Under the pieces are notes generated by a model that was not told the DNA's origin, made no database searches, and saw nothing but the letters and a program-made list of their open reading frames with translations. A DNA stretch of 64,000 nt from Parenemella sanctibonifatiensis (GTDB lineage: Bacteria; Actinomycetota; Actinomycetes; Propionibacteriales; Propionibacteriaceae): contig NZ_NMVJ01000001.1 of assembly GCF_002250565.1 (NCBI RefSeq), positions 922,056 through 986,055 on the forward strand. Direction: 5' to 3'. A program made the position numbers and the translations under genes. How positions within the stretch are numbered: the first letter of the stretch is position 1; each line of letters begins with the position of its first letter. Positions 17,228 to 26,006 of the stretch are shown one piece after another.

Positions 17228-18904
17228 ATGGTGGCGGGGCGCAGCCGGTACGGCTGGTCGGTGGCGGTGGTGGTCCTCGCCGTGTGTTTCAGCGTGGTCG
17301 CGGCCTGGGCGGTCACTCCGCGCGCCCTGCCCGACGCCGACCTCGCCCCGACCGACGGCCTGCAGGGGCATGTGGCGTACGCCGGGGTCCCGCACCTGCA
17401 GCAGGACCACCTCTTCGTCGGAGTCAGCGGCTTCATGGAGGCCGGCCCGATGCTCATCAACGCCTGGAGCACCGTCGACGAGGCCGAACAGCAGTCCTGG
17501 TGGATCCGCCGTGACAGCGGTCCCGACTCCGCGGTGACCCGGGTGCGCGAATTCACCGAGGCCGGGATTGCCCTCCACGTCGAGGAGTCCTCGGACCTGG
17601 TACGCCTGTGGCAGCCCGCCCTCCTCGAGGTCGGTGACCTGGCTGCCGGATCCTGGAGCAGCAACGGCCAACTGGTCGAGGCGACCGCCGCTGAGGTGAC
17701 CACCAAGCGCTACCGCTCCGAAGCGACCGCCGTCCGCGACGGCGAGTGTTGGCAGATCAGCCAGCGGATCTGGGTCGAAAATGACCAGCGCCACCAGTCC
17801 AGCCGCTGGTGTCCTGACCAGGGTGAGGTCTCCCGCGGCGGGGACGCCCCTTCCTTCGACTTCAGCCGGGCGCCGGTTCCCGAGGTCCCGATGCCGCCGC
17901 CCACCGGAGCACTCCCGGCGCCCACCCCGGGCGAACCGCAGTGTTCGCTGGCCCGCCATGCCGACAACCCGGCGTCCCTGCTGGTGTTTCCCGTCGGTGG
18001 CTTCGAACGCCTCGGCGACAATCTGGTGGCCGGCAACCGCAACAGCAACTCCCTGGTCAGCCTCGACCCGGATCTGACGCTGCGCTGGGTGCGGCATCCG
18101 GGCGGCCACCTGCTCCACTTGGCATCCGCCGGGCAGCTCGTCGTGGCCGGCACCACCACCCGGATGGTGACCGCATGGACCGAGACCGGTGAACTGGTGT
18201 GGCAGCAGCAGCTCGGTGAGGTGCTGGCGTACCGGCCGGTCTTCCTGGACAGCGGTCACGTGCTGGTGGTCACCGTGGATGGCCACCGCAGCATCCACCG
18301 ACTCGACACCGGCGAGGTCGTCACCGAATTCGACGGGGACATCGGCGTCGCCGCCGCGGCCGGGCAGCACTGGGCGATCGCCACCGAAGACGAGCTCAGC
18401 TTCGGCGACGCATCCGGGACCAGCTGGACCGCAGCGCGCAGCCAGGCCGCCACCGGCGTGACGATCGTGCCGGGCAGTGACCCGCTGGTGCTGGTCGGTG
18501 ACGACTCCGGCGGACTGACGGCGTACCGCTCCGGCGCCGAGCTGTGGTCGCGCTGGCTGCCCGGCAATGGTGAGGAGATCCTGCCGCTGGCTGGGGAGGG
18601 CGGGGGCCAAGAGATTGTCGTGCTGACCGATCAGGGGCTGAGCGTGATCGACAGCAGCGGCGAGGTGCGCTGGGAACGAGGCGGCGACTTCCATGCCGCC
18701 GTCGGGCACGGGGATCGGGTGTGGGCGGTCAGCGATGCCGACCTGCTGGAGCTGTCGGCTGGCACCGTGCCGATCGACCAGCGGGTACGCCGGGTCGCCG
18801 CCGGGCAACAGCAGGTGCCCGCGCTTCGGGTGGTACCCGGGCCCGACGGAGCCCAGCTCATCGGCCTGAACCGGACGCTGATGGTCTGCCGGTGGTTGCC
18901 ATGA
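17228..18904 (+). CDS. membrane-anchored PQQ-like beta-propeller protein
   Basis: A 558-residue protein with an N-terminal membrane anchor (YGWSVAVVVLAVCFSVVAAWAV) and a long exported region. From about residue 255 repeated blades appear (GDNLVAGNRNSNSLVSLDP, TAWTETGELVWQQQ, SVIDSSGEVRWERGG) with the W/G pattern of PQQ-like propellers. These usually act as protein scaffolds, and no cofactor residues can be confirmed. Its stop overlaps the start of a polytopic membrane protein (ATGA), so the two are likely a functional pair at the cell envelope. Function unknown. Confidence 0.7.
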   Translation: MVAGRSRYGWSVAVVVLAVCFSVVAAWAVTPRALPDADLAPTDGLQGHVAYAGVPHLQQDHLFVGVSGFMEAGPMLINAWSTVDEAEQQSWWIRRDSGPDSAVTRVREFTEAGIALHVEESSDLVRLWQPALLEVGDLAAGSWSSNGQLVEATAAEVTTKRYRSEATAVRDGECWQISQRIWVENDQRHQSSRWCPDQGEVSRGGDAPSFDFSRAPVPEVPMPPPTGALPAPTPGEPQCSLARHADNPASLLVFPVGGFERLGDNLVAGNRNSNSLVSLDPDLTLRWVRHPGGHLLHLASAGQLVVAGTTTRMVTAWTETGELVWQQQLGEVLAYRPVFLDSGHVLVVTVDGHRSIHRLDTGEVVTEFDGDIGVAAAAGQHWAIATEDELSFGDASGTSWTAARSQAATGVTIVPGSDPLVLVGDDSGGLTAYRSGAELWSRWLPGNGEEILPLAGEGGGQEIVVLTDQGLSVIDSSGEVRWERGGDFHAAVGHGDRVWAVSDADLLELSAGTVPIDQRVRRVAAGQQQVPALRVVPGPDGAQLIGLNRTLMVCRWLP

Positions 18905-20706
18905 CGGGACAACCGATCACCACGCGGTGGCTGCCCGGGTGGCGCCGGCTGCCGTTGGTCTCGACGGTGCTGGAGTCCGGACCGCGGCCCGCCGAGTGGT
19001 CTCGGCCGTTGCAGCTGGTCATGATCGTCGCCGGGCTGGCGGCCGTTGTCGCCATCGGACTGACTCTCACCGCCGGCTGGCTGCGAGCGACGGGCACCCT
19101 GGAACTCCTGGGCGAGGGAGCCACGATCCCGGCGGTCGCGATGAATCCGGTGCTGTGGCTGATGGTCGTGGTGATGTCGCTGGCACTGACGGCTGCTCTC
19201 CACGTCTCCGGGTGGGTACGCGCCGCCATCTGGTTGGTGTGCTTCAGCGCGGTGGCGCTGCTCACCTCGACCGCCCTGTCGCTGCCCGCGGCCATGGTGG
19301 CGGTGGCGTGCCTGGGCGTCTACATCGGTTTTGCGGTGGCGCGGGCGGGACAGGACTTCGCGGCGTACGAGTTTGCGGTCGTGCTGATCCTGGTCAGCGT
19401 CTCGGCCGTCGGCCCGAGCCTGCTGTCGGTGTCGACGGCGTACGGCATCGACCTGCGTCCCCAGGCGATCCTCCAGTTCGAGACCTCGGTGATGGTGTTG
19501 GCCATCCCGATCCTGATGGTCGCCGGCGTGGCGCTGGCGCAGATCACCGTCCAGTTGGTGCGGTGGGGGACGGCCCAGATCGGCCGGATCGGGGCCACCA
19601 CCGACCCCGAGGCACCGGCGGGCGGTCCACTGATCGCGGTGGCCTCGGCCCTGACAGTTGCGGTGCTGGTGACAGCGGTCGCGCAGTTCTTTGCTCCGCG
19701 GGCGGTCTGGTGGCAGGGGCAGTGGGCGGAGGCGTGGAGTTGTGCAGTGGTGTTGGCTGCGGTCGCGGTGGTCCTGAGGGGGCTGGTCGGTCTCGGCAAT
19801 CGCGGTCGGTCCTCCCGGCTGCCCCGCAACTGGGAGGACATGACGCTGGCAGTGTCGGCAGCCATCGTCGGGCTGATGGTGCCGATCTCGGTTGTCCTCA
19901 GCCTCAGCGCCGTGATCGGCGTCACGGCACCGCAGGTCACCGAGGTCGTCACCGAGATCTGGCGGGCGGTGCTGTCGCCGCCGGCGATCCAGGCCTGGCG
20001 CTGTCTGGTGGCGTTGGTGCTGCTGGTCTGGGCGCGGGCACAGCACCGGCGCGGCGGCAGTTGGACGGTGTGGGTGCTGTGCTCCTTCGCGGCGCTCGTC
20101 CTGCTGACCTCAGCGTCGGCATGGACGTCGGGCAGGGTCCAGCTCACCGTCGATGACTGGGCGGTGGGGCAGCTGGCGGTGCTGGCGGCGCTGGTCGGAG
20201 TGATCGTCGCGGCGGTACGCCGGCGGCTCACCCGGCCGCGGGTGCTGGGTCTGCTCGCCACCGCGGGGTTGGCGCTGGCGATCCCGTTCCGGGAGTTCCT
20301 GGCGGCACCGTTGGAGGTGCTGATCGGGGTCGGCGCTGTCGCCGTTGCCCTGCTCGGTGTGGTGTGGGAGCTCGCCACCGGCGCTGACCTGACCCGGCAG
20401 GGCTCCCGGGCCTTTCCGCAGGCCACCCGGGTGCTGCTGTGGGCCGCCAATGGGCTGCTGGGTCTCAGCGTGGTGGCGCTGGCCGCGCTGACGCGGGCGC
20501 CGGACAGCACCGCCCAGGCCTTCGCCGAATTGGGTGACTACCTGCTCGGCTGGCCCTGGCTGATGGCGGCGCTGATCCTCGGTGTGGTGCAGGCGTGGAC
20601 GACCGCGGGCCGCACCCGGCCACCTGAGCCCGCGCTGGTGCCCCCGTCCGCGGTGGGCCCACACCCCGCCTTTGCCCCACCGCACCCGGATCAGCGAGTC
20701 GGCTGA
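18901..20706 (+). CDS. polytopic membrane protein, partner of the propeller protein
   Basis: A 601-residue integral membrane protein with roughly 14 hydrophobic segments evenly spread from residue 40 to 570 (for example VMIVAGLAAVVAIGLTLTAG, MNPVLWLMVVVMSLALTAAL). I recognise no transporter signature or catalytic motif. It overlaps the preceding gene by four bases and ends 12 bp from the convergent trmL. A channel or assembly role is only a guess. Confidence 0.65.
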   Translation: MTGQPITTRWLPGWRRLPLVSTVLESGPRPAEWSRPLQLVMIVAGLAAVVAIGLTLTAGWLRATGTLELLGEGATIPAVAMNPVLWLMVVVMSLALTAALHVSGWVRAAIWLVCFSAVALLTSTALSLPAAMVAVACLGVYIGFAVARAGQDFAAYEFAVVLILVSVSAVGPSLLSVSTAYGIDLRPQAILQFETSVMVLAIPILMVAGVALAQITVQLVRWGTAQIGRIGATTDPEAPAGGPLIAVASALTVAVLVTAVAQFFAPRAVWWQGQWAEAWSCAVVLAAVAVVLRGLVGLGNRGRSSRLPRNWEDMTLAVSAAIVGLMVPISVVLSLSAVIGVTAPQVTEVVTEIWRAVLSPPAIQAWRCLVALVLLVWARAQHRRGGSWTVWVLCSFAALVLLTSASAWTSGRVQLTVDDWAVGQLAVLAALVGVIVAAVRRRLTRPRVLGLLATAGLALAIPFREFLAAPLEVLIGVGAVAVALLGVVWELATGADLTRQGSRAFPQATRVLLWAANGLLGLSVVALAALTRAPDSTAQAFAELGDYLLGWPWLMAALILGVVQAWTTAGRTRPPEPALVPPSAVGPHPAFAPPHPDQRVG

Positions 20707-20718
20707 ACGGGCGTACCC

Positions 20719-21213
20719 TCAAGCCCCGCGACCGAAGCCGAACTGCCGCCAGGCCTCGTAGACGGCGATCCCTGCGCTGGTGGCGAGGTTGAGGGAGCGG
20801 CGCCCGGGCAGCATCGGGATCCGAACCTGGGCGGTGATCCGCGGATCAGTCAGCACTTCGGTCGGCAGCCCGCTGGGCTCACAGCCGAAGATCAGCACGT
20901 CGCCCGGGCGATAGTCGATCGCTTCGTGACTGACGTCGCCGTGTGAGGTGAAGGCAAGGATCCTGGCGGGCAGCAGGGCGGCGTACGCCTGTTCCAGCCC
21001 GTCATGGACCGTGAACGAGGCGAGCTCGTGATAGTCGAGGCCGGCCCGCTTGAGCCGGGCATCGGTCAGCTCGAAGCCGAGCGGTCCGGCCAGGTGCAGC
21101 TCGCAGCCGGTGACCGCCGCCAGCCGGATCGTGGCACCGGTGTTCTGCGGGATCCGGGGCTCGTGGAAGAGCACCCGGACCGGGCACGGGGCGGGGTCGG
21201 TCTGCTCGGGCAT
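20719..21213 (-). CDS. trmL: tRNA (cytidine/uridine-2'-O-)-methyltransferase, TrmL-like SPOUT enzyme
   Basis: A 164-residue SPOUT-fold methyltransferase that modifies the wobble ribose of tRNA-Leu in relatives. The knotted SAM site is seen in FHEPRIPQNTGATIRLAA, LIFGCEPSGLP and the C-terminal IPMLPGRRSLNLATSAGIAVYEAWRQ. ATG 21213 gives the usual family length; the frame is open further upstream but that sequence is not family-like. Confidence 0.92.
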   Translation of the reverse strand: MPEQTDPAPCPVRVLFHEPRIPQNTGATIRLAAVTGCELHLAGPLGFELTDARLKRAGLDYHELASFTVHDGLEQAYAALLPARILAFTSHGDVSHEAIDYRPGDVLIFGCEPSGLPTEVLTDPRITAQVRIPMLPGRRSLNLATSAGIAVYEAWRQFGFGRGA

Positions 21214-21269
21214 GTCGCCCAGTGTGGCGTACGCCGACCTCACCGGCGTACTTGTCAGCAGAAATGCGA

Positions 21270-21318
21270 CAACCCCATCAGGGTCGGCCCCGGGATGGGG
21301 CCGCCCCCGATGGGGTTG
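21270..21318 (-). terminator. terminator after the LPDTG nuclease gene
   Basis: CAACCCCATC (21270-21279) pairs with GATGGGGTTG (21309-21318), and inside it CGGCCCC pairs with GGGGCCG. On the minus strand the hairpin is followed by a T-containing tract. Confidence 0.65.
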
Positions 21319-21331
21319 CGATGCGGACGGC

Positions 21332-24019
21332 TCAGGAGCGACGACGCAGCCAGGCGGCAGCGACGACGGCACCCACCGCGACAGCGGTCAGGAGCGGGGC
21401 GATGCCGGCGCCGGTGTCGGGCAGACCGGGGCGATCGTCACCGGAGGTGGGGCTGGCCGAGCCGGTCGGAGCCGGGCTGGTCGGAGCCGGGCTGGTCGGG
21501 GCCGGGCTGGTCGGAGCCGGGCTGGTCGGAGCCGGGCTGGTCGGAGCCGGGCTGGTCGGGGCCGGGCTGGTCGGGGTCACCGAACCGGTCGGAGCCGGGC
21601 TGGTCGGATCCGGGCTGGGAGCAGGCGTCGTGGGCGCCGGCACCAACTGCAGACCGACGAGGACCGGGTCGTGGTCGCTGGACCGAAACTCGGACTCGTC
21701 GAAGAGCGCGTCCTCAGCGTCCTGCTTGAACTCCATCGAGTAGTCGATCAGGCTCGCCTCGTCGGAGTTGATGTGCCAGTCGGCAGCACCGGTCACCTTG
21801 GGCTGCAGGGCCTCGTTCGCCAGCGCGTGGTCGAGATAGCCGAGCTGGCCGTCGAAGACGTAGGAGTAAGCCTGGTCGCCCTGGAACTGCTTGATCAGGT
21901 CGGTGTAGCCAGCGGCCTCAAGCGTCGTGATCGGTGACTCGTAGTCGTAGGAGTTGAGGTCGCCGATGATGAGAACGTTGTCGGAGGCTTCAACCTCGGC
22001 TCCATCGGCCAGCCAGTCCGCGAGCGCCTGGGCGCCTTCCGTGCGGGTCTGGTTGCAGTTGCCGACACCGTCAGCGCCCTCGTTGGGTTCGTTGCATTCC
22101 GAGCCCTTCGACTTGAGGTGGTTGACGGCCACGGTCACGGTCTCGCCACTGGAGAGTTCCTCGAAGGTCTGGGCCAGGGCGGGGCGGTGCCGGCTGATGT
22201 CGAAGTTCGGGTCGTCGTCGAGGACGTCGAAGTCACCGACCGGAGCCACCAGTGCGGGCTGGTAGATGAAGGCGGTGGTGATCTCATCGGTGCCCAGTGC
22301 ACCGGTCTCGATCGCAGCCCACTTCTCCTCGCCGGCAGCCTCGTTGAGGGCGTCGACGAGAGTCAGCAGCGCCTCGCTGTTCTCGCTGTTCTCGATCTCG
22401 TTGAGACCCACGACGGCGGCATCGGCCTTGTTGATCGCGGTCACGATCTTGGCCTGCTGCCGAGCCAGTTCCTCCTCGGTGGTGGCACCGCGCGAGTTGA
22501 GGGTGGTGAAGTAGTTGAGGACGTTGAAGGAGCCGACCTGCAGCGAGCCGCCGACCTCGGGGGCGGACTCCGGGCGTACGTTGACGGACTGGATGTCGCC
22601 GGTCTTGCGACCCTCCACGGTGCCGCCCGCCGGGTCGACCGGGTGGATCCGGTAGAGGTCGAAGCCGAAGCTCAGTACGCCGGTCGGACTCTGCACCAGG
22701 TCGCCGCCGCGGAAGGCGTTGTCGAGGGTGAACTCCTCACCGGTGGGCAGGTATGCCGGACTCGGGTTCTGGGTGTTGCGACCGTCGTCGAGCGTGACCC
22801 GGCTGAGCAGGTTCTGCTCGGCCAACGCGACTGCCTCGGGACTGCCGGGCGCGTGCAGCGCGGTCGGCTGGAACTGCCGGTCGGTGCCGACGGCGATCTC
22901 GCCGTAGCGGCCGTAGTTGTAGTACTCGAGGATCGCCAGATCCTGCGGGACGGTGACGAGCATGCCCTCGTGGGCCTCGAACACGCCCAGGTCAGCAACC
23001 GGGAGCGTGATCTCGGCCGGGGTGATCTCGATCGCGGCCGGGCTGATCTCGGTGTCGGGGACGATCGTGAGCGAGGAGAGGCTGACCTGGGTCAGGCCGT
23101 AGTACTCGCTGACGCGGCCCTGGATGCGTACCTCATCACCGATCGCGAGGTCGTCGGTGTTGTTGGGCGCATAGACGAACAGGCCATCGGAGGTGGCGGG
23201 GTTGTCGTCGCCGCCGTCCTGGATGAAGAAGCCGTTGTAGCCCGTGGTGCGGTGGTCAGCGGTGACGACGCCCTGCACGGTGACGGTCTGGCCCTGCATT
23301 GGGGACGCATCGCCCTCGCCCTGCACGGCGCCGATGGCGGTGACGTCACCTGGTGCGGTCGGCGTGCTGGTGGGGGTGGCCGTCGGGCTCGGGGAGCTGG
23401 TGGGGGTCCCAGTCGGGCTGGCGGTGCCCGTCGGAGTCACAGTGGGGCCGTCGTAGGAGTGGCTGCCCAGACCATCGAAAGTGTCGGTCGGGAGACTCTC
23501 CCACTGGACGCTCGCGTCGAAGGCGTCGGTGGTGGTGGTGTCGGGTTGAGCGGTGCGCCGCAGCGTCACGTTGGTGCCGAAATCGTCGACGACACCGACC
23601 TGACCGAAGGAGTCGACCACGGTCTCGCCGCTGAAGAGCACGATGGCGTCGTCGCCGTTCCACAGGCCCGCGGAGGTGACCTGGTCGGCCAGACCAAGGA
23701 TCTCAGCTCCGGCGTTGTTCTTGGCCAGCACGAAGGTCTCACCCGGGGCAAGTGTGCCCTCCAAGGTGATGTTGCCGCCGCTGGGGTTGGTGCCGCCGTT
23801 GGCGTAGACCGCGACCCGATACTGGGACAGGTCGATTGCGCTACCGGTCGGGTTGTAGATCTCCAGGGCCTTGTTGTTGCTGGTGCCCTCGATGTATTCG
23901 CTGATGAACAGGTCGGTGGCCTGGGCATTGGCCGGTGTCGAGGCGAGCGGCAACGCCCACGCTCCGACGACCAACGCCGCGGCAGCGATGCCCGCGCGCA
24001 GCTTGCTGGTGAACTTCAT
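21332..24019 (-). CDS. cell-wall-anchored extracellular nuclease (ExeM/NucH type)
   Basis: An 895-residue exported protein. A signal peptide ends near STPANA. A lamin-tail domain follows (FISEYIEGTSNNKALEIYNP), then a Pro/Thr linker, an OB-fold (GQTVTVQGVVTADHRTT), and an endonuclease/exonuclease/phosphatase domain (VVGLNEIENSE, VNHLKSKGSEC, IIGDLNSYDYESP, SSDHDPVLVGL) with the expected Glu, Asn, Asp and His. Seven TSPAP repeats lead to LPDTG, a hydrophobic helix and RRRS, a sortase signal. It probably degrades DNA at the surface for nutrients or biofilm turnover. GAGGAAG precedes ATG 24019. No sortase gene is in view. Confidence 0.9.
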   Translation of the reverse strand: MKFTSKLRAGIAAAALVVGAWALPLASTPANAQATDLFISEYIEGTSNNKALEIYNPTGSAIDLSQYRVAVYANGGTNPSGGNITLEGTLAPGETFVLAKNNAGAEILGLADQVTSAGLWNGDDAIVLFSGETVVDSFGQVGVVDDFGTNVTLRRTAQPDTTTTDAFDASVQWESLPTDTFDGLGSHSYDGPTVTPTGTASPTGTPTSSPSPTATPTSTPTAPGDVTAIGAVQGEGDASPMQGQTVTVQGVVTADHRTTGYNGFFIQDGGDDNPATSDGLFVYAPNNTDDLAIGDEVRIQGRVSEYYGLTQVSLSSLTIVPDTEISPAAIEITPAEITLPVADLGVFEAHEGMLVTVPQDLAILEYYNYGRYGEIAVGTDRQFQPTALHAPGSPEAVALAEQNLLSRVTLDDGRNTQNPSPAYLPTGEEFTLDNAFRGGDLVQSPTGVLSFGFDLYRIHPVDPAGGTVEGRKTGDIQSVNVRPESAPEVGGSLQVGSFNVLNYFTTLNSRGATTEEELARQQAKIVTAINKADAAVVGLNEIENSENSEALLTLVDALNEAAGEEKWAAIETGALGTDEITTAFIYQPALVAPVGDFDVLDDDPNFDISRHRPALAQTFEELSSGETVTVAVNHLKSKGSECNEPNEGADGVGNCNQTRTEGAQALADWLADGAEVEASDNVLIIGDLNSYDYESPITTLEAAGYTDLIKQFQGDQAYSYVFDGQLGYLDHALANEALQPKVTGAADWHINSDEASLIDYSMEFKQDAEDALFDESEFRSSDHDPVLVGLQLVPAPTTPAPSPDPTSPAPTGSVTPTSPAPTSPAPTSPAPTSPAPTSPAPTSPAPTSPAPTGSASPTSGDDRPGLPDTGAGIAPLLTAVAVGAVVAAAWLRRRS
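21465..21569. repeat. seven 15-bp tandem repeats inside the nuclease gene
   Basis: Seven near-identical copies of GTCGGAGCCGGGCTG encode seven TSPAP units of the wall-spanning stalk. In-frame 15-bp units can expand or contract without breaking the gene. Confidence 0.9.
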
Positions 24020-24148
24020 TCGGCTTCCTCACGTAGGGGGTCGCCTGCCAGCCAACGTGGCGCCAGCGACAGCCAACGGGAGATCAGGTGAACAGCGCAT
24101 GAAAGGTGAGCGACCGGCTGCCCAACCTTCGCGGAGCGTGAATGAGAA

Positions 24149-24177
24149 CAGCCCCTCCGCACGAAGCGAAGGGGCTG
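24149..24177 (-). terminator. terminator after tRNA-Arg(ACG)
   Basis: CAGCCCC and GGGGCTG form the stem just beyond the tRNA 3' end on the minus strand, followed by TTCTCATTC. Confidence 0.6.
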
Positions 24178-24183
24178 GATCGG

Positions 24184-24256
24184 CGCGCCCGGAGGGATTC
24201 GAACCCCCAACCTCCTGATCCGTAGTCAGGTGCTCTATCCGTTAAGCTACGGGCGC
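24184..24256 (-). tRNA. tRNA-Arg(ACG)
   Basis: The acceptor GCGCCCG pairs with CGGGCGC and the discriminator is G. The anticodon arm is CCTGA-CTACGGA-TCAGG, giving ACG. The A34 of this tRNA is the substrate of TadA, encoded at 5.1 kb. CCA is not encoded, unlike two of the serine tRNAs here. Confidence 0.94.
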
Positions 24257-24374
24257 AGTTGGAACCGAGGACCAACTGTACGCGAGTGCGTGGCCGTGGT
24301 CCAATCGAGTTTCCGACGCCCACCGTAGGCCGCCTGACTGACCCCGGCACATCGGAGGAGTAACGTCCCAGCAC

Positions 24375-26006
24375 GTGCCCATCACCCATGACGCGTTCCC
24401 CGGCCCGAGCCAGGGACACGGGCAGGGGCGTACCCTCACCATCTCCCAAGCCCGCCTCACCCCCGACGCCGAACCGGTCGACGTGACGGTTGCCGACGGC
24501 CGCATCGTCGCCATCGGCGAGGCCGCTCCAGCCGACTCCGCCAGATTGGAAGCCGACGGCCGCTGGCTGGTGCCGGGCTTCGTCGACACCCACTCCCACG
24601 CGGACACCATGGTGCGCGACCCGGACATCCAGGCCGCACTGCTGCGGCAGGGAATCACGACCGTCATCACCGGCCAGGACGGCGTCTCGCCCGTGCCCGG
24701 CGTACCCGACTGGGCCGATGCCTACTTCGGGGCCCTGTTGGGGCCCGTCGCCGAAGCCTCCAGCAGCATCGCCGACCACCTGGCCTCCTGCGACGGCAGC
24801 AGCGCGGTCAACGTCGCCACCTGCGTCCCCGCTGGCTCGGTCCGGTATGCCGTCTGTGGGCACGACCCGACGCCGGCCACCTCCGAGCAGCGCCAGGCAA
24901 TGGTCGACCTGGTCCGGCAAGGGATGACCGAGGGCGCGGTCGGGCTGTCGAGCGGGCTGGAGTATGTCCCCGGCGCCTTCAGCGACACTGCCGAACTGAT
25001 CGACCTGTGCGCTCCGGTTGCCGCCGCCGGCGGCGTGTACGTGTCCCACCTGCGTGGTTACGAGGCCGACCTGCCCATCGGGATGGGTGAGCTGGCCGCC
25101 ATCGCCGTGGCCGCCGGCGTACGTGTCCACGCCTCGCACCTGCACGCCCCCAGCGAGTTGGTGATGGCCGGGTTGGCCCAGGCCGCCGATCGGGGTGCCG
25201 ATGTCAGCTTTGACATGTATCCCTATCGCAGCGGGATGTCGCTGCTGGCGATGCCGATGTTGCCGCTGCAGGCCCAGACCAACGGTCCGGCCGCAACCCT
25301 GGCGGGGCTGCGGGTGACCGGCACCGAACGGGAGGAGCTGGAGGCCAGCGTCGCCGCGAGGGGCCGGGCCCGACCCGACTTGGGCGCCCAATGGGCCGAA
25401 CTCACCACGATCGCCTCCGTCGCCGATCCCGCCGACCGCTGGGCCGAAGGACTCAGCCTGGCCGCCGCCGCCGGGCGTACCGGCCAGTCTCCCGAGGCGC
25501 TGGTGGTCGACCTGCTGATCCGCAGCGAGTTGAAGGTGTCGGTGGTGTTCCGCGCCACCGCGCTGCGGCCCCGCGACGACCTGACCCGGATCCTGTCCCA
25601 CCCGGCGCATCTCTACGGCTCGGACGGGATCTACGTCGGCGGTTTCCCGCACCCGCGAGGATTCGGCGGGGTGGGCCGCTACCTCACGGGCTATGTGCGG
25701 GGCGACCTGCTGGATGCGACGTCGGAGCGCGAGCGTCCGGACTGGCCCGGCGCGGTGGCCCATCTGTCCACTGGCGCGGTCGACCGGTTCAGCCTGGGTC
25801 GCCGCGGCCGCATCGAGGTCGGAGCGATCGCCGACCTGGCGCTCATTGATCTTGACCAGCTGTCGGACCGGGCAACGTACGCCGACCCGCGTCAATCACC
25901 CGGCGGCATCGACGATGTTGTGGTGGCCGGCACTCCGGTGCTCCGCGACGGCCAGCTGACGGGCGCCACGCCCGGTGCTGGCGTACGGAGAGAGACCCGT
26001 GGCTGA
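24375..26006 (+). CDS. N-acyl-D-amino-acid deacylase (D-aminoacylase)
   Basis: A 543-residue amidohydrolase that frees D-amino acids from N-acyl or peptide-like forms. Family features are the metal motif VPGFVDTHSHADTM, GITTVITGQDGVS, MTEGAVGLSSGLEYVPG, the second-shell VSHLRGYE and HASHLHAP histidines, and GSDGIYVGGFPHPRGFG near the end with the catalytic Asp. The GTG start at 24375 follows a GGAGGAG that is rather distant, so the exact start is uncertain. It overlaps the exporter gene by 8 bases and heads a three-gene D-amino-acid cluster. Confidence 0.88.
   Translation: MPITHDAFPGPSQGHGQGRTLTISQARLTPDAEPVDVTVADGRIVAIGEAAPADSARLEADGRWLVPGFVDTHSHADTMVRDPDIQAALLRQGITTVITGQDGVSPVPGVPDWADAYFGALLGPVAEASSSIADHLASCDGSSAVNVATCVPAGSVRYAVCGHDPTPATSEQRQAMVDLVRQGMTEGAVGLSSGLEYVPGAFSDTAELIDLCAPVAAAGGVYVSHLRGYEADLPIGMGELAAIAVAAGVRVHASHLHAPSELVMAGLAQAADRGADVSFDMYPYRSGMSLLAMPMLPLQAQTNGPAATLAGLRVTGTEREELEASVAARGRARPDLGAQWAELTTIASVADPADRWAEGLSLAAAAGRTGQSPEALVVDLLIRSELKVSVVFRATALRPRDDLTRILSHPAHLYGSDGIYVGGFPHPRGFGGVGRYLTGYVRGDLLDATSERERPDWPGAVAHLSTGAVDRFSLGRRGRIEVGAIADLALIDLDQLSDRATYADPRQSPGGIDDVVVAGTPVLRDGQLTGATPGAGVRRETRG

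Noticed and set aside
22118-24091. A 657-codon open frame opposite the LPDTG nuclease
   Set aside because: The minus-strand gene has signal peptide, four recognisable domains and a sortase signal, so the plus-strand frame is a shadow.
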